Of a stretch of 25,568 nucleotides of DNA, positions 7,575 to 15,015 are shown in pieces. The position numbers and the translations under genes were made by a program. Within the stretch, counting starts at the first letter, position 1; the number at the start of each line of letters is the position of its first letter. The DNA is from DATLGB01 sp035540675 (GTDB lineage: Bacteria > Actinomycetota > Thermoleophilia > Solirubrobacterales > Solirubrobacteraceae): positions 1-25,568 of the forward strand of contig DATLGB010000080.1 in the NCBI GenBank assembly GCA_035540675.1. The letters are read 5' to 3'. The notes under the pieces were generated by a model that saw only the letters and a list, made by a program, of their open reading frames with translations, did no database searches and was not told the DNA's origin.

Positions 7575-8686
7575 GCGGGCACCTCCTCGGCGATCCCCAG
7601 CTCGCGCGCGACCGCGAGCAGCTCGTCCACCCGGTGCGCGCAGGTGTGGCGCGCGGCGACCGTCTCGAGGCCCGCGGCCCGCAGGCCGGCCGCCAGGGCG
7701 GGGTCGGCGAGCACCGCACGCAGGTGCGCGCGCATCTCTGCGCCGTCGCGGGCGACGAGATGGTCCTCGCCGGGCCGGAACAGTCCCTCGGCGTCGTCCC
7801 ACGGCGCGCTGACCAGCGGGATCCCGCAGGCCATCGCCTCGAACGGGCGGATGGTCGGGATGCCCGGCAGCGCCTCCACGTAGGGCCGGCGCGGGACGTG
7901 CACGGTCACGCGGTGCGCCGCGAAGGCCTCGGGCGCGCGGTGGTTGGGCAGCCAGCCGCGGTAGCGCAGGCCCGACAGGCGGATGCCCCACCGCGCCCGG
8001 CGCGGGTAGCGGACGCCGTGGATCGACCCGCGCAGCTTCAGGCGCCGCGCCGGCCCGAGCAGGAACTCCTCCAGCTCGCGGGTGCGCTCGTCGTCGCCCC
8101 AGTTGCCGATCCACACGAGGTCGCCGCGCGGGGCGCCGCCGAGCGGGCGGAAGACGCGCGTGTCGGCCGCCTCGTGCCACGTCCACGCGCGCTCGGCCCA
8201 GCCCCGGTCGAGGTACAGCCGCCGGATGACCTCGCCGAAGGCCAGCACCCCGTCGTAGTGCGCGAGGTCGTAGCGCGCCATCTCCTCCGGCCGGCTGACC
8301 GCCCGGTGGTGCGTGTCGTGGAACAGCAGCCGGAAGCCCGCACCGGGTCGCGCGCGCCGCTCGCCGACCGCCGCGACCAGCTGCGGGTCGCTCCACTCGT
8401 GCACGAGCACGAGGTCGGCGCCGTCGAGCGCGCGGTCGTAGTCGAGCGTCCCGAGGTCGTAGTCGCGCGCGACGCCGCCCATCCACGGGAACGCCGCCCG
8501 GACCGCCTCCAGCGCCTGCGGGCCGCCGTCGGCGAGCAGGTTCTCGCGGCTCCAGCCGTCGCGCGGCTCCCAGGTGGTGACGTCGTGACCACGGTCGAGC
8601 AGCTCCGCGACCACGCCGCGCAGGAAGTGCGCGTTGCCGTGGTTCCAGTCCGACAGCAGCGAGTGGCAGAAGACGACGATCCTCAC
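7571..8686 (-). CDS. CgeB-like glycosyltransferase, copy C
   Basis: 371 residues. The N-terminus VRIVVFCHSLLSDWNHGNAH and DVTTWEPRDGWSRENLLADG defines a third branch. Mid-protein features are LLFHDTHHRAVSRPEEM and GDLVWIGNWGDDERTRELEE. The C-terminal donor site reads LPGIPTIRPFEAMACGIPLV then SAPWDDAEGLFRPGEDHLVA. It is predicted to be a soluble GT-B enzyme. GTG at 8686 overlaps the GT4 stop in GTGA, and the end overlaps copy B in the same way. The family name comes from B. subtilis CgeB, linked to spore surface polysaccharide; the function here is not established. Confidence 0.82.
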   Translation of the reverse strand: MRIVVFCHSLLSDWNHGNAHFLRGVVAELLDRGHDVTTWEPRDGWSRENLLADGGPQALEAVRAAFPWMGGVARDYDLGTLDYDRALDGADLVLVHEWSDPQLVAAVGERRARPGAGFRLLFHDTHHRAVSRPEEMARYDLAHYDGVLAFGEVIRRLYLDRGWAERAWTWHEAADTRVFRPLGGAPRGDLVWIGNWGDDERTRELEEFLLGPARRLKLRGSIHGVRYPRRARWGIRLSGLRYRGWLPNHRAPEAFAAHRVTVHVPRRPYVEALPGIPTIRPFEAMACGIPLVSAPWDDAEGLFRPGEDHLVARDGAEMRAHLRAVLADPALAAGLRAAGLETVAARHTCAHRVDELLAVARELGIAEEVPA

Positions 8687-9723
8687 GCCGCCACCGCCCG
8701 TCCCGCCGCCAGCCGCCGGTACAGGCCGGCGTACGCCCGCGCCATCCGCGCGGCGTCGTAGGTCGCGGAGCGGGCCGCCGCGGCACGGCCGAGCCGCGCC
8801 CGCAGCGCCTCGTCGCGGGCCAGCGTGTCGATCGCCGCGGCGAGGCCCTCGGGGTCCCCCGGCGCCACGAACAGCGCGGCGCCCTCCCACAGCTCGCGCA
8901 GGGTGGCGATGTTGCCGAGCACGAGCGCGCAGCCGGCGGCCGCCGCCTCCAGCACGGCCAGCCCGAACGGCTCGTAGCGCGCCGGATGGGCGAAGACCGC
9001 CGCGCGCGCCATCCGCTCCCGCAGCTGCGCCCGCGGCAGCGCGCCGAGCAGCCGGGCGTGGTGCGCCTTCGCGCCGCCCGCGTCGCCGGCCAGCTCGACC
9101 GGCCACGCCGTGGTCGCCGCGGCGGCGTCGAGCGCTCCGAGGGCCTTGGCCTCGTCCCACAGCCGCCCGGCGCCCAGGACGAACGGCTCCTTCGGGACGG
9201 CCGGGACCGCCTGCGGGCGGATCCCGTTGTGGATGACGGTCCCGCGCTCGCCGAGGCCGTGGTGGCGGCGCAGCTCGGCGAGCATCGCGGCGGTCGGCGC
9301 GACCACGGCGTCGGCGGCCAGCAGGCCGCGGCGCACCGCCTCCCGGTAGCGGTCCCAGCTCGGCGGGGCCGGCTCGCCGCGCACCGCGGCGTACCAGGAG
9401 GGCACGCAGGAGTGGCCGACCACCAGCGCCGGCCGGCGCCACTCGAGGGCGCCGTGCGCGTAGCCGTTGAGGTGCACGACGTCCGGCCGGACCTCGCCCG
9501 CGAGCTCGAGCAGCCACTCGCCGGCGCCGGCGACGTCCTCCCACGGGTCCTCCTGCCATTCCAGGCGGCCCGGGTGGTGCGCGATCCCGTCCTCCGGCGG
9601 CGGGTCCGGGCCGAGCACGGCGAGCGTCACCTCGACGTCCTCGGCGGCCAGCGCCGCGCGCAGCTCGGTCGCGTAGGCCCACACGCCGCCCGCGGCGTCG
9701 GCGGTCATCAGGACGCGCGTCAT
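8683..9723 (-). CDS. Glycosyltransferase family 4 protein
   Basis: 346 residues. The N-terminal domain begins MTRVLMTADAAGGVWAYATE, where the Gly-Gly loop is typical of GT4 retaining enzymes. The linker region has GTVIHNGIRPQAV, and the C-terminal domain has the E-x7-E motif in YEPFGLAVLEAAAAGCALV, followed by LRELWEGAALFVAPGDPEGL. It transfers a sugar from a nucleotide donor with retention of configuration, and is probably cytoplasmic or membrane-peripheral. ATG at 9723 overlaps the Gfo/Idh stop in ATGA. It precedes the three CgeB-like genes and may add the first or a branching residue of the same glycan; that order is inference. Confidence 0.9.
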   Translation of the reverse strand: MTRVLMTADAAGGVWAYATELRAALAAEDVEVTLAVLGPDPPPEDGIAHHPGRLEWQEDPWEDVAGAGEWLLELAGEVRPDVVHLNGYAHGALEWRRPALVVGHSCVPSWYAAVRGEPAPPSWDRYREAVRRGLLAADAVVAPTAAMLAELRRHHGLGERGTVIHNGIRPQAVPAVPKEPFVLGAGRLWDEAKALGALDAAAATTAWPVELAGDAGGAKAHHARLLGALPRAQLRERMARAAVFAHPARYEPFGLAVLEAAAAGCALVLGNIATLRELWEGAALFVAPGDPEGLAAAIDTLARDEALRARLGRAAAARSATYDAARMARAYAGLYRRLAAGRAVAA

Positions 9724-10721
9724 CGCCGGCCGTACACCCCGTCCAGCGCCGCCGCCACGTCGACGATCCGCTCCACACCCGCGTCGTGGCGCTCACCCGC
9801 GGCGAGGCGCCGCGCCCAGTCGATCGCGGCCCGGCCGCCCCACTCGTCCGGCGGCGAGACCAGCGTCCGCGCGCTCGTGCCGCGGCGCAGCTGCGCCTCG
9901 AAGTCGTAGAACGAGCCGCCCAGGTTGCGCAGGCTCGCCGCGCCGTCGCGGCCGCGGAAGGTCGCCTCGATCACCGCGTCCTGTCCCTCGTGGGAGAACC
10001 ACGAGCAGGCCAGGCGCGCGTGGGTGCCGCCGGCCAGCTCGAGCGTGGCGAGGCAGAAGTCCTCGGCCTCGTCCGGCCCGGCCGGCGCGCCCTCGCGCCA
10101 CAGCCGCCCGCGCGCCTCCTCGACCGCGGGGAAGCCGAGCGTCCACAGCAGCAGGTCGACCAGGTGGATGCCCAGGTCGATCACGCAGCCCCCGCCCGAC
10201 AGCGCCGGGTCCTTGAACCACGCCTTGTCGGGCCCGTACGCGTTGTGGAACACGAGGTCGACCGAGTGCACCGGCCCGAGGGCGCCGCCCGCCACCTGCT
10301 CGCGGATCGCGAGCGCCGCCGCGGTGAACCGGTAGGAGAGGTCGACGCCGAGCAGCCGGTCGGCCGCGCGCGCGGCGTCGACCACGCGGCGCGTCTCCTG
10401 CGCCGTGCGGCCCAGCGGCTTCTGGCAGAAGACGGCGACGCCGGCCTCGAGCGCCGCGACCGCCTGGTCGGCGTGCAGCGCGCTCGGGGTCGCGATCACG
10501 ACGCCGTCGACCCCGGCGTCGATCATCTCGGCGAGGTCGCGCGCCGGCGCCGCGCCGTCGGCGTCCTCGAGCGCCGCGCGCAGGCAGTCCTCGGCGGGAT
10601 CGGAGACCAGCGCGACGTCGGCGACGCCCGCCTCGGCCAGGGCGCGCATGCGGTGGCGGCCGATCCAGCCGACCCCGAGGAAGCCGAGTCGCGGGCGCGT
10701 TGCGCTCATCACGCCGCTCAC
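9720..10721 (-). CDS. Gfo/Idh/MocA-family sugar oxidoreductase
   Basis: 333 residues. The NAD(P)-binding site is LGFLGVGWIGRHRMRALAEA. The usual EKP motif reads QKPLG here, keeping the catalytic Lys but with Gln for Glu. The C-terminal part has GGGCVIDLGIHLVDLLLW with the Asp-x3-His pair expected in the active site. The family oxidises or reduces sugar hydroxyls, or acts in epimerisation, on free or nucleotide-linked sugars. GTG at 10721 overlaps the dehydrogenase stop in GTGA; ATG at 10709 is an alternative that would remove four residues. Placed between an MDR dehydrogenase and the GT4 gene, it probably helps make the nucleotide sugar used by the transferases. Confidence 0.9.
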   Translation of the reverse strand: MSGVMSATRPRLGFLGVGWIGRHRMRALAEAGVADVALVSDPAEDCLRAALEDADGAAPARDLAEMIDAGVDGVVIATPSALHADQAVAALEAGVAVFCQKPLGRTAQETRRVVDAARAADRLLGVDLSYRFTAAALAIREQVAGGALGPVHSVDLVFHNAYGPDKAWFKDPALSGGGCVIDLGIHLVDLLLWTLGFPAVEEARGRLWREGAPAGPDEAEDFCLATLELAGGTHARLACSWFSHEGQDAVIEATFRGRDGAASLRNLGGSFYDFEAQLRRGTSARTLVSPPDEWGGRAAIDWARRLAAGERHDAGVERIVDVAAALDGVYGRR

Positions 10722-11665
10722 GGGCGCACCAGCGCCTTCAGGAACCCGTCCGGGCGCTCCGACGCGGTGGCGAACGCGTCGCCGATGCGCTCCAGCGGGA
10801 ACTCGTGCGTGTACAGCGGCGACGGGTCCAGCCGCCCGCAGGCCACGGCATCCACCGCCTCGCGCATACCGCGGACGTAGATCTGCGGATCGCGCTCGTG
10901 GGCGTTGATGACGTCGAGCCCGCGCCAGTTCCAGAGCTGCATGTCGACCTGCCGCGGCCCGTCCTGATGAAAGCCCGCGATGACCAGCCGGCCGCGCACG
11001 CGGCACAGCCGTCCGGCGAGGTCGAGCGGCTCCTGCCTGCCGGTCACCTCGATCACGCGGTCGCACAGCGCGCCCGCGGTCAGCTCCTCGACGCGGCCGG
11101 CGGCGTCCTCGTCGAGGCCGAGGACGTGGTGGGCACCCATGCGCTGCGCGACCTCGCGCGCGAACGGCCGCCGCGAGATCGCGATCACCGTCGTCCCGGC
11201 GCGCGCCGCGAGCTGCACGAGCAGCGCGCCGAGGAAGCCGGCTCCGACGATCGCGACGGTCTGCCCCTCCGCGAACGCGCAGCGGCGCGCGACGTTCATC
11301 GCGCACCCGAGCGCCTCGCCGGGGAACGGCTGCCCCGCGAGCGCGTCCGGCAGCGGCACGACCGCGTCCGCGGCCGCGACGTCGAACTCGGCGTCGGCCG
11401 CGAAGGACATCGCCGCCACGCGCGTGCCCACGGGCAGGTCGCGCACCCCGTCGCCGACCGCCGCGATGCGGCCCCACCCCTCGTGGCCCGGCCGGCCCGG
11501 CTCGCGCGGGTACTCGAACCACGGGCGGCCCTGCCAGACCGGGAGGTCCGACCCGCACACGCCGCAGCCCTCGATCTCGATCAGCACCTCGCCCGCCCCG
11601 GGCGCGGGCGTCGGGACCGACGCCAGCTCGACGCTGCCGGGTCCCGCGATCACGGCCGCCCGCAC
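10718..11665 (-). CDS. Zinc-type MDR alcohol/sugar dehydrogenase
   Basis: 315 residues, short for the medium-chain dehydrogenase family (usually about 340-370). The catalytic zinc Cys and the GHE motif are visible in GCGVCGSDLPVWQG and GRPGHEGWGRIAAVGDGV. The four-cysteine structural-zinc lobe is absent; the sequence passes directly into RVAAMSFAADAEFD. The cofactor domain has TVAIVGAGFLGALLVQLAA. The C-terminal region WNWRGLDVINAHERDPQIYV marks a distinct subgroup. It likely oxidises or reduces a sugar or polyol. GTG at 11665 follows the epimerase stop by 2 nt, the only junction of the operon without an overlap. Confidence 0.88.
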   Translation of the reverse strand: MRAAVIAGPGSVELASVPTPAPGAGEVLIEIEGCGVCGSDLPVWQGRPWFEYPREPGRPGHEGWGRIAAVGDGVRDLPVGTRVAAMSFAADAEFDVAAADAVVPLPDALAGQPFPGEALGCAMNVARRCAFAEGQTVAIVGAGFLGALLVQLAARAGTTVIAISRRPFAREVAQRMGAHHVLGLDEDAAGRVEELTAGALCDRVIEVTGRQEPLDLAGRLCRVRGRLVIAGFHQDGPRQVDMQLWNWRGLDVINAHERDPQIYVRGMREAVDAVACGRLDPSPLYTHEFPLERIGDAFATASERPDGFLKALVRP

Positions 11666-11667
11666 CG

Positions 11668-12714
11668 TCAGGCCGCGGCCCGGGCGCCCGCCGTCGCCCG
11701 CCGCTCGTCCAGCCACGCGTGCAGCCGCGCGACGCCGTCCCGGGGCGCAGTCGCCGGCCGCCACCCGGTGGCCGCGCGGAAGGCGGAGGTGTCGGAGACG
11801 TAGTAGCGCTGGTCGCCCGGGCGCCAGCCGTCGAAGCGCACGTCGGGCGCCGCGCCCTCGAGCTCGGCGATGATCTCCACGAGCTCGAGCAGGCTGACGC
11901 AGTTGCGCACGCCGCCGCCGATGTTGAACGCGGCGCCCGCGAGCCGCCCCGCGTCGCGCGCCGCGCGCAGCAGCGCGTCCACGAGGTCGTCGACGAACAG
12001 CACGTCGCGGACCTGCTTGCCGTCGCCGTAGATGGTGATCGGCTCGCCCTCGAGCGCGCGGATCAGGAAGTGCGCGACCCACCCCTGGTCCTCGGTGCCG
12101 AACTGGTGCGGGCCGTAGATGCAGCTCATCCGGAACACGACCGTCGGGACGCCGTAGGAGGGCGCCCAGTCGACGACGTACTGGTCGGCGGCGCCCTTCG
12201 AGCAGCCGTAGGGCGTGCAGAACGACAGCGGGCGGTCCTCGCCGACGCCCGACGCCAGCAGCGCCGTGTCGCGCGGCTCGTAGCGGGTGGCGAGCTCGGC
12301 CAGCTCGACGTCGGGCAGCGACCCGTAGACCTTGTTCGTCGAGGTGAAGACCACCGGCGGCGGCGCGCTGCGCTCGCGCACCGCTTCGAGCAGGTTGAGC
12401 GTGCCGATCAGGTTGACGCTCGCGTCCTCCATCGGCTCGTCGAGGCTGGTCGTCACCGCGACCTGCCCGGCGAGGTGGAACACCTGCGCCGCCCCGCGCA
12501 CCGCCCGCCGCAAAGCCGGCACGTCCCGCAGGTCCGCGATCTCCACGTCGACCGCCGCGCCGTGACGTTCGGTGAGCCAGCGCAGGTTCTCCTCGACGCC
12601 TGCGCGCGAGAGGTTGTCGAACACGAGCACCTGCCCGCCGTCGGAGGCGATGCGGTCGGCGAGGTTCGTCCCGACGAAGCCCGCGCCGCCGGTGATCAGC
12701 GTGTGGCCGGTCAT
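11668..12714 (-). CDS. SDR epimerase resembling CDP-paratose 2-epimerase
   Basis: 348 residues, extended SDR. NAD site TGGAGFVGTNLADRI, then VFDNLSRAGVEENLRWLTER. The catalytic region is TSTNKVYGSL and the YxxxK of CTPYGCSKGAADQYVVDW. HLAGQVAVTTSLDEPMEDAS, YGDGKQVRDVLFVDD and FNIGGGVRNCVSLLEL also agree with Salmonella RfbE (CDP-paratose to CDP-tyvelose), which I recall closely. The other genes for CDP-3,6-dideoxyhexoses are not in the window, so the real substrate may be another nucleotide sugar epimerised at C2. ATG at 12714 overlaps the upstream SDR stop in ATGA. Confidence 0.85.
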   Translation of the reverse strand: MTGHTLITGGAGFVGTNLADRIASDGGQVLVFDNLSRAGVEENLRWLTERHGAAVDVEIADLRDVPALRRAVRGAAQVFHLAGQVAVTTSLDEPMEDASVNLIGTLNLLEAVRERSAPPPVVFTSTNKVYGSLPDVELAELATRYEPRDTALLASGVGEDRPLSFCTPYGCSKGAADQYVVDWAPSYGVPTVVFRMSCIYGPHQFGTEDQGWVAHFLIRALEGEPITIYGDGKQVRDVLFVDDLVDALLRAARDAGRLAGAAFNIGGGVRNCVSLLELVEIIAELEGAAPDVRFDGWRPGDQRYYVSDTSAFRAATGWRPATAPRDGVARLHAWLDERRATAGARAAA

Positions 12715-13826
12715 ACCGTCAGCCCCCGCGCCGCCAGCTCCGCCGTCGCGCCGTCGACGCGGTCCGTGGCGACCTGGCCCTCCAGCCACTCCGCGAGCTC
12801 CTGCATGCCGTCCTCGAGCGCGACCTCGGGGACGTAGCCGAGCACGTCCCGCGCGCGGCCGACGTCGGCGAAGCAGTGGCGGATGTCGCCGACGCGGTAC
12901 TTGCCGGTGATCTCGGCGGCGACGTGCTCGCGGCCCATGACGCCGGCGAGCTTCGCCGCGATCTCGAGCACGGAGATGCTCTCCCCGGAGCCGACGTTGA
13001 CCACCTCGCCCGCGGCGCCGCCGCGCTCGAGCGCCAGCCGGCAGGCGCGGGCGACGTCGTGGACGCTGACGAAGTCGCGGCGCTGGTGGCCGTCCTCGAA
13101 CACGAGCGGCGGGCGCTCGTTGAGCAGCCGGTTGGCGAAGATCGCCAGCACCCCCGTGTAGGGGTTCGAGAGCGCCTGGTGCGGCCCGTAGACGTTGAAG
13201 AAGCGCAGGGCCGTCGTCTGCACCTTGTAGGCCGACCCGAACAGCAGGCACATGCGCTCCTGGTCGTACTTGTTCAGCGCGTAGATGGACGACAGCGACG
13301 GGGTCTTGTCCTCGGTCGTCGGCCGCGGGGCGAGCTCCTCGCCGCCGTCGCCGCGCGGCTCCCACTCCGCGCGCTCGAGCTGCTCGCGCGAGCGCTCCAC
13401 CGCCTCGACGACCCGGCCCCCGGCGGTCTCGTAGCGGCCCTCGCCGTAGACGCTCATGCTCGAAGCGACCACGAGGCGCTCCACCGGATGGTCCAGCAGC
13501 GCCTCGAGCAGCACGCCGGTGCCGTACGCGTTGACCGAGGTGTACTCGGCGATCTCGTACATGCTCTGGCCCACGCCCACGCGCGCCGCGAGGTGCATGA
13601 CCGCCTCGGCGCCGTCGAGCGCGCGCCGCACCGCGTCGGGATCGCGGACGTCGCCAACGACCAGCTCGACGTCGTCGGGCAGGTACGACGGCCGCTCGCC
13701 GCGCTCGTGCACCTGCGGGGTGAGGTTGTCCAGCGCGCGCACGCGCCAGCCCGCCGCCAGCAGCTCCTCGGCGACGTGGGCGCCGATGAAGCCCGCTCCG
13801 CCCGTGATCAGGATCGTCCCTTCCAT
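12711..13826 (-). CDS. SDR nucleotide-sugar epimerase (dTDP-L-rhamnose 4-epimerase-like)
   Basis: 371 residues, extended SDR. NAD site ITGGAGFIGAHVAEELLAAG; HLAARVGVGQSMYEIAEY; catalytic Ser/Tyr/Lys in SSMSVYGEG and SSIYALNKYDQERM; substrate region RFFNVYGPHQALSNPYTGV; and DGHQRRDFVSVHDVARA. An insertion at about residues 137-180 (VERSREQLERAEWEPRGD and neighbours) is like the one in WbiB-type dTDP-L-rhamnose 4-epimerases. In those I recall a CxxC zinc-ribbon pair; here the insertion has no cysteine. It is the first long gene of the glycan operon. ATG at 13826 has AAGGGA a few bases upstream. Assignment as a sugar 4-epimerase is likely; the exact sugar is uncertain. Confidence 0.85.
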   Translation of the reverse strand: MEGTILITGGAGFIGAHVAEELLAAGWRVRALDNLTPQVHERGERPSYLPDDVELVVGDVRDPDAVRRALDGAEAVMHLAARVGVGQSMYEIAEYTSVNAYGTGVLLEALLDHPVERLVVASSMSVYGEGRYETAGGRVVEAVERSREQLERAEWEPRGDGGEELAPRPTTEDKTPSLSSIYALNKYDQERMCLLFGSAYKVQTTALRFFNVYGPHQALSNPYTGVLAIFANRLLNERPPLVFEDGHQRRDFVSVHDVARACRLALERGGAAGEVVNVGSGESISVLEIAAKLAGVMGREHVAAEITGKYRVGDIRHCFADVGRARDVLGYVPEVALEDGMQELAEWLEGQVATDRVDGATAELAARGLTV

Positions 13827-13963
13827 GCTTTCCCTTCAGCTGGCGTCGGTTCGACCGGCTCCCGAGCACGAGCGCGTCGCGGCTGCTCGTCGTACGGGCG
13901 GTCGAAGCGGCCGTTGAACAAGAAGAAGCCGCTGAAGCCACTCTCTCTGAGCAGCGGCTTCAC
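13808..13963 (-). CDS. Possible small ORF leading the glycan operon
   Basis: A 51-residue frame from GTG at 13963 that ends 19 nt inside the following epimerase gene. I do not recognise it. The first 28 residues include VKPLLRESGFSGFFLFNGRF and then DRPYDEQP, a plausible aromatic-rich peptide. In these codons 26 of 28 end in G or C, as in real genes here. After codon 28 this bias is lost, so the frame may be a gene remnant, a frameshifted piece or a leader peptide. A competing frame with a better Shine-Dalgarno (AAGGAGA, 5 nt before GTG at 13985) encodes 49 arginine/alanine-rich residues and looks non-coding. Confidence 0.25.
   Translation of the reverse strand: MKPLLRESGFSGFFLFNGRFDRPYDEQPRRARAREPVEPTPAEGKAWKGRS
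13925..13961. repeat. Inverted repeat in the leader of the glycan operon
   Basis: GAAGCCGCTG (13925-13934) pairs with CAGCGGCTTC (13952-13961), a perfect 10-bp stem with a 17-nt loop. It is about 100 nt upstream of the epimerase start, in the only gap before the nine-gene operon. It could be an mRNA hairpin (attenuation) or an operator. There is no T-run directly after it on the minus strand, though TTCTTCTTGTT follows the first bases. Confidence 0.5.
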
Positions 13964-14093
13964 CAAACGCCCGCCCGGTGGGCACGTTCGTCTCCTTACA
14001 CGCGCCGCTCGTCCTGGCGGATGACGGGCGAGTCATCCCGCCGGCGGTCCTCCGACCGTCCGCGCGGCCGACGACGTGCGGGGCTGCGGCGCC

Positions 14094-14099
14094 TAGCGT
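14094..14099 (+). promoter_or_regulatory. Likely -10 box for a leaderless redoxin-like mRNA
   Basis: TAGCGT ends 8 nt before the ATG at 14108. No Shine-Dalgarno is seen between them. The position fits transcription starting at the start codon. Confidence 0.5.
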
Positions 14100-14107
14100 C
14101 CGGCGCC

Positions 14108-14545
14108 ATGGACTCGATCGCGCCCGACGTCGTCCTCGACGCCCACCTCCTCGGCCGGGACGCGCCGCGCCGCGTCGCGCTCCGGCGCGGCGCCACGCGC
14201 TGGACCGTGCTCGTCCTCGAGCCCGCAGCCGACGCCCACCGCCTCGCGGACCTCGCGGCCGTGACCGGCAACTTCCGCGCCGAGGACGCCGAGCTGCTGG
14301 TGGTCGCCCCCACCCCGGCGCACTGGGCCGGCGCCGACGTGCCCGTCGTCCACGACGCCGGCGGGCGGCTGCGGAGCGCGTTCGGCGTCGACGGCCGCGC
14401 CGGCGTGGTGCTGGCGCCCGACGGCACGATCTGGCACGCCGAGGCCTCCGAGGCCCCGGAGCGCAGCGCCCTGGACTTCATCGCCGACATGCGCATGGGC
14501 CGCCACCTGTGGGCGGCGGCGGCGCCGGTGGCGAGCGGGTACTAG
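14108..14545 (+). CDS. Redoxin-like protein lacking cysteine
   Basis: 145 residues. The order of elements suggests a thioredoxin/AhpC-TSA fold: RWTVLVLEPAADAHRLADLA in the place of the peroxidatic-cysteine helix, then AELLVVAPTPAHW, then VVHDAGGRLRSAFGVDGRAG followed by VVLAPDGTIWHAEAS. The protein has no cysteine at all, so it cannot be a normal peroxidase. It may be a structural or regulatory relative, or an unrelated thioredoxin-like fold protein. ATG at 14108 is preceded by a -10-like box. It converges on the ohr gene, and the two stop codons overlap in CTAG (14542-14545). Family placement is moderate, function unknown. Confidence 0.7.
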   Translation: MDSIAPDVVLDAHLLGRDAPRRVALRRGATRWTVLVLEPAADAHRLADLAAVTGNFRAEDAELLVVAPTPAHWAGADVPVVHDAGGRLRSAFGVDGRAGVVLAPDGTIWHAEASEAPERSALDFIADMRMGRHLWAAAAPVASGY

Positions 14546-14988
14546 GCCGCGGCTGCCTCGAGGGGCTCGCCGTTGACCGTGAGCGCGACGTCCAGGTTGC
14601 CGCGCGTCGCGTTGGAGTACGGGCAGCGCCGGTGCGCCTTGCGCACGAGGCTGTGCGCGGTCTCCCGGTCGAGGCCCGGCAGGTCGACCTGCAGCTGCGC
14701 CTCCAGCCCGAATCCCCCGCTGCCCGTCGGGCCGAGCCCGACCCGCGCCGTCACGGTCGACGCCGTCAGGTCGATCTTCTTCATCCCGGCGATGGTCTTC
14801 ATCGACGAGTGAAAGCAGGCGGCGTAGCCGGCCGCGAAGAGCTGCTCGGGGTTGGTGCCGCTCGCGTCCTCGGGTCCGCCGAGCTCTGCGGGGACGACGA
14901 TCGCGACGTCGAGCCGGCCGTCGGTCGAGCGGGCACTGCCGATGCGGCCGCCCTCGGACACCGCCTCGGCCCAGTACAGGATCTTCAT
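14542..14988 (-). CDS. ohr: Organic hydroperoxide resistance protein (Ohr/OsmC family)
   Basis: 148 residues, normal for the family. Both redox cysteines are in place: AAGYAACFHSSMKTIAG (peroxidatic) and AHRRCPYSNATRGN (resolving). The Arg and Glu that position the first cysteine fit RSTDGRLDVAIV and GTNPEQLFAAGY. Ohr reduces organic and fatty-acid hydroperoxides in the cytoplasm, usually with lipoylated proteins as reductant. No OhrR/MarR repressor gene is next to it. ATG at 14988 has no Shine-Dalgarno; a TAGGCT box is 7 nt upstream. The stop codon overlaps that of the redoxin-like gene. Confidence 0.95.
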   Translation of the reverse strand: MKILYWAEAVSEGGRIGSARSTDGRLDVAIVVPAELGGPEDASGTNPEQLFAAGYAACFHSSMKTIAGMKKIDLTASTVTARVGLGPTGSGGFGLEAQLQVDLPGLDRETAHSLVRKAHRRCPYSNATRGNLDVALTVNGEPLEAAAA

Positions 14989-14995
14989 CGGCGGG

Positions 14996-15001
14996 AGCCT
15001 A
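14996..15001 (-). promoter_or_regulatory. Likely -10 box for a leaderless ohr mRNA
   Basis: On the minus strand TAGGCT lies 7 nt before the ATG of ohr and inside the 27-nt gap after the EVE-domain gene. It gives ohr its own promoter instead of, or in addition to, read-through. Confidence 0.5.
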
Positions 15002-15015
15002 GGGGCGCGGCCCCG

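Noticed and set aside
6504..8686. Recent tandem duplication of CgeB-like genes
   Set aside because: The three proteins share only short motifs and differ throughout, so a recent duplication is not supported.
13836..13985. A 49-codon frame with a good Shine-Dalgarno (AAGGAGA) before GTG 13985
   Set aside because: Its product is Arg/Ala/Ser-rich like an out-of-frame translation and its third positions lack the G/C bias of real genes here.
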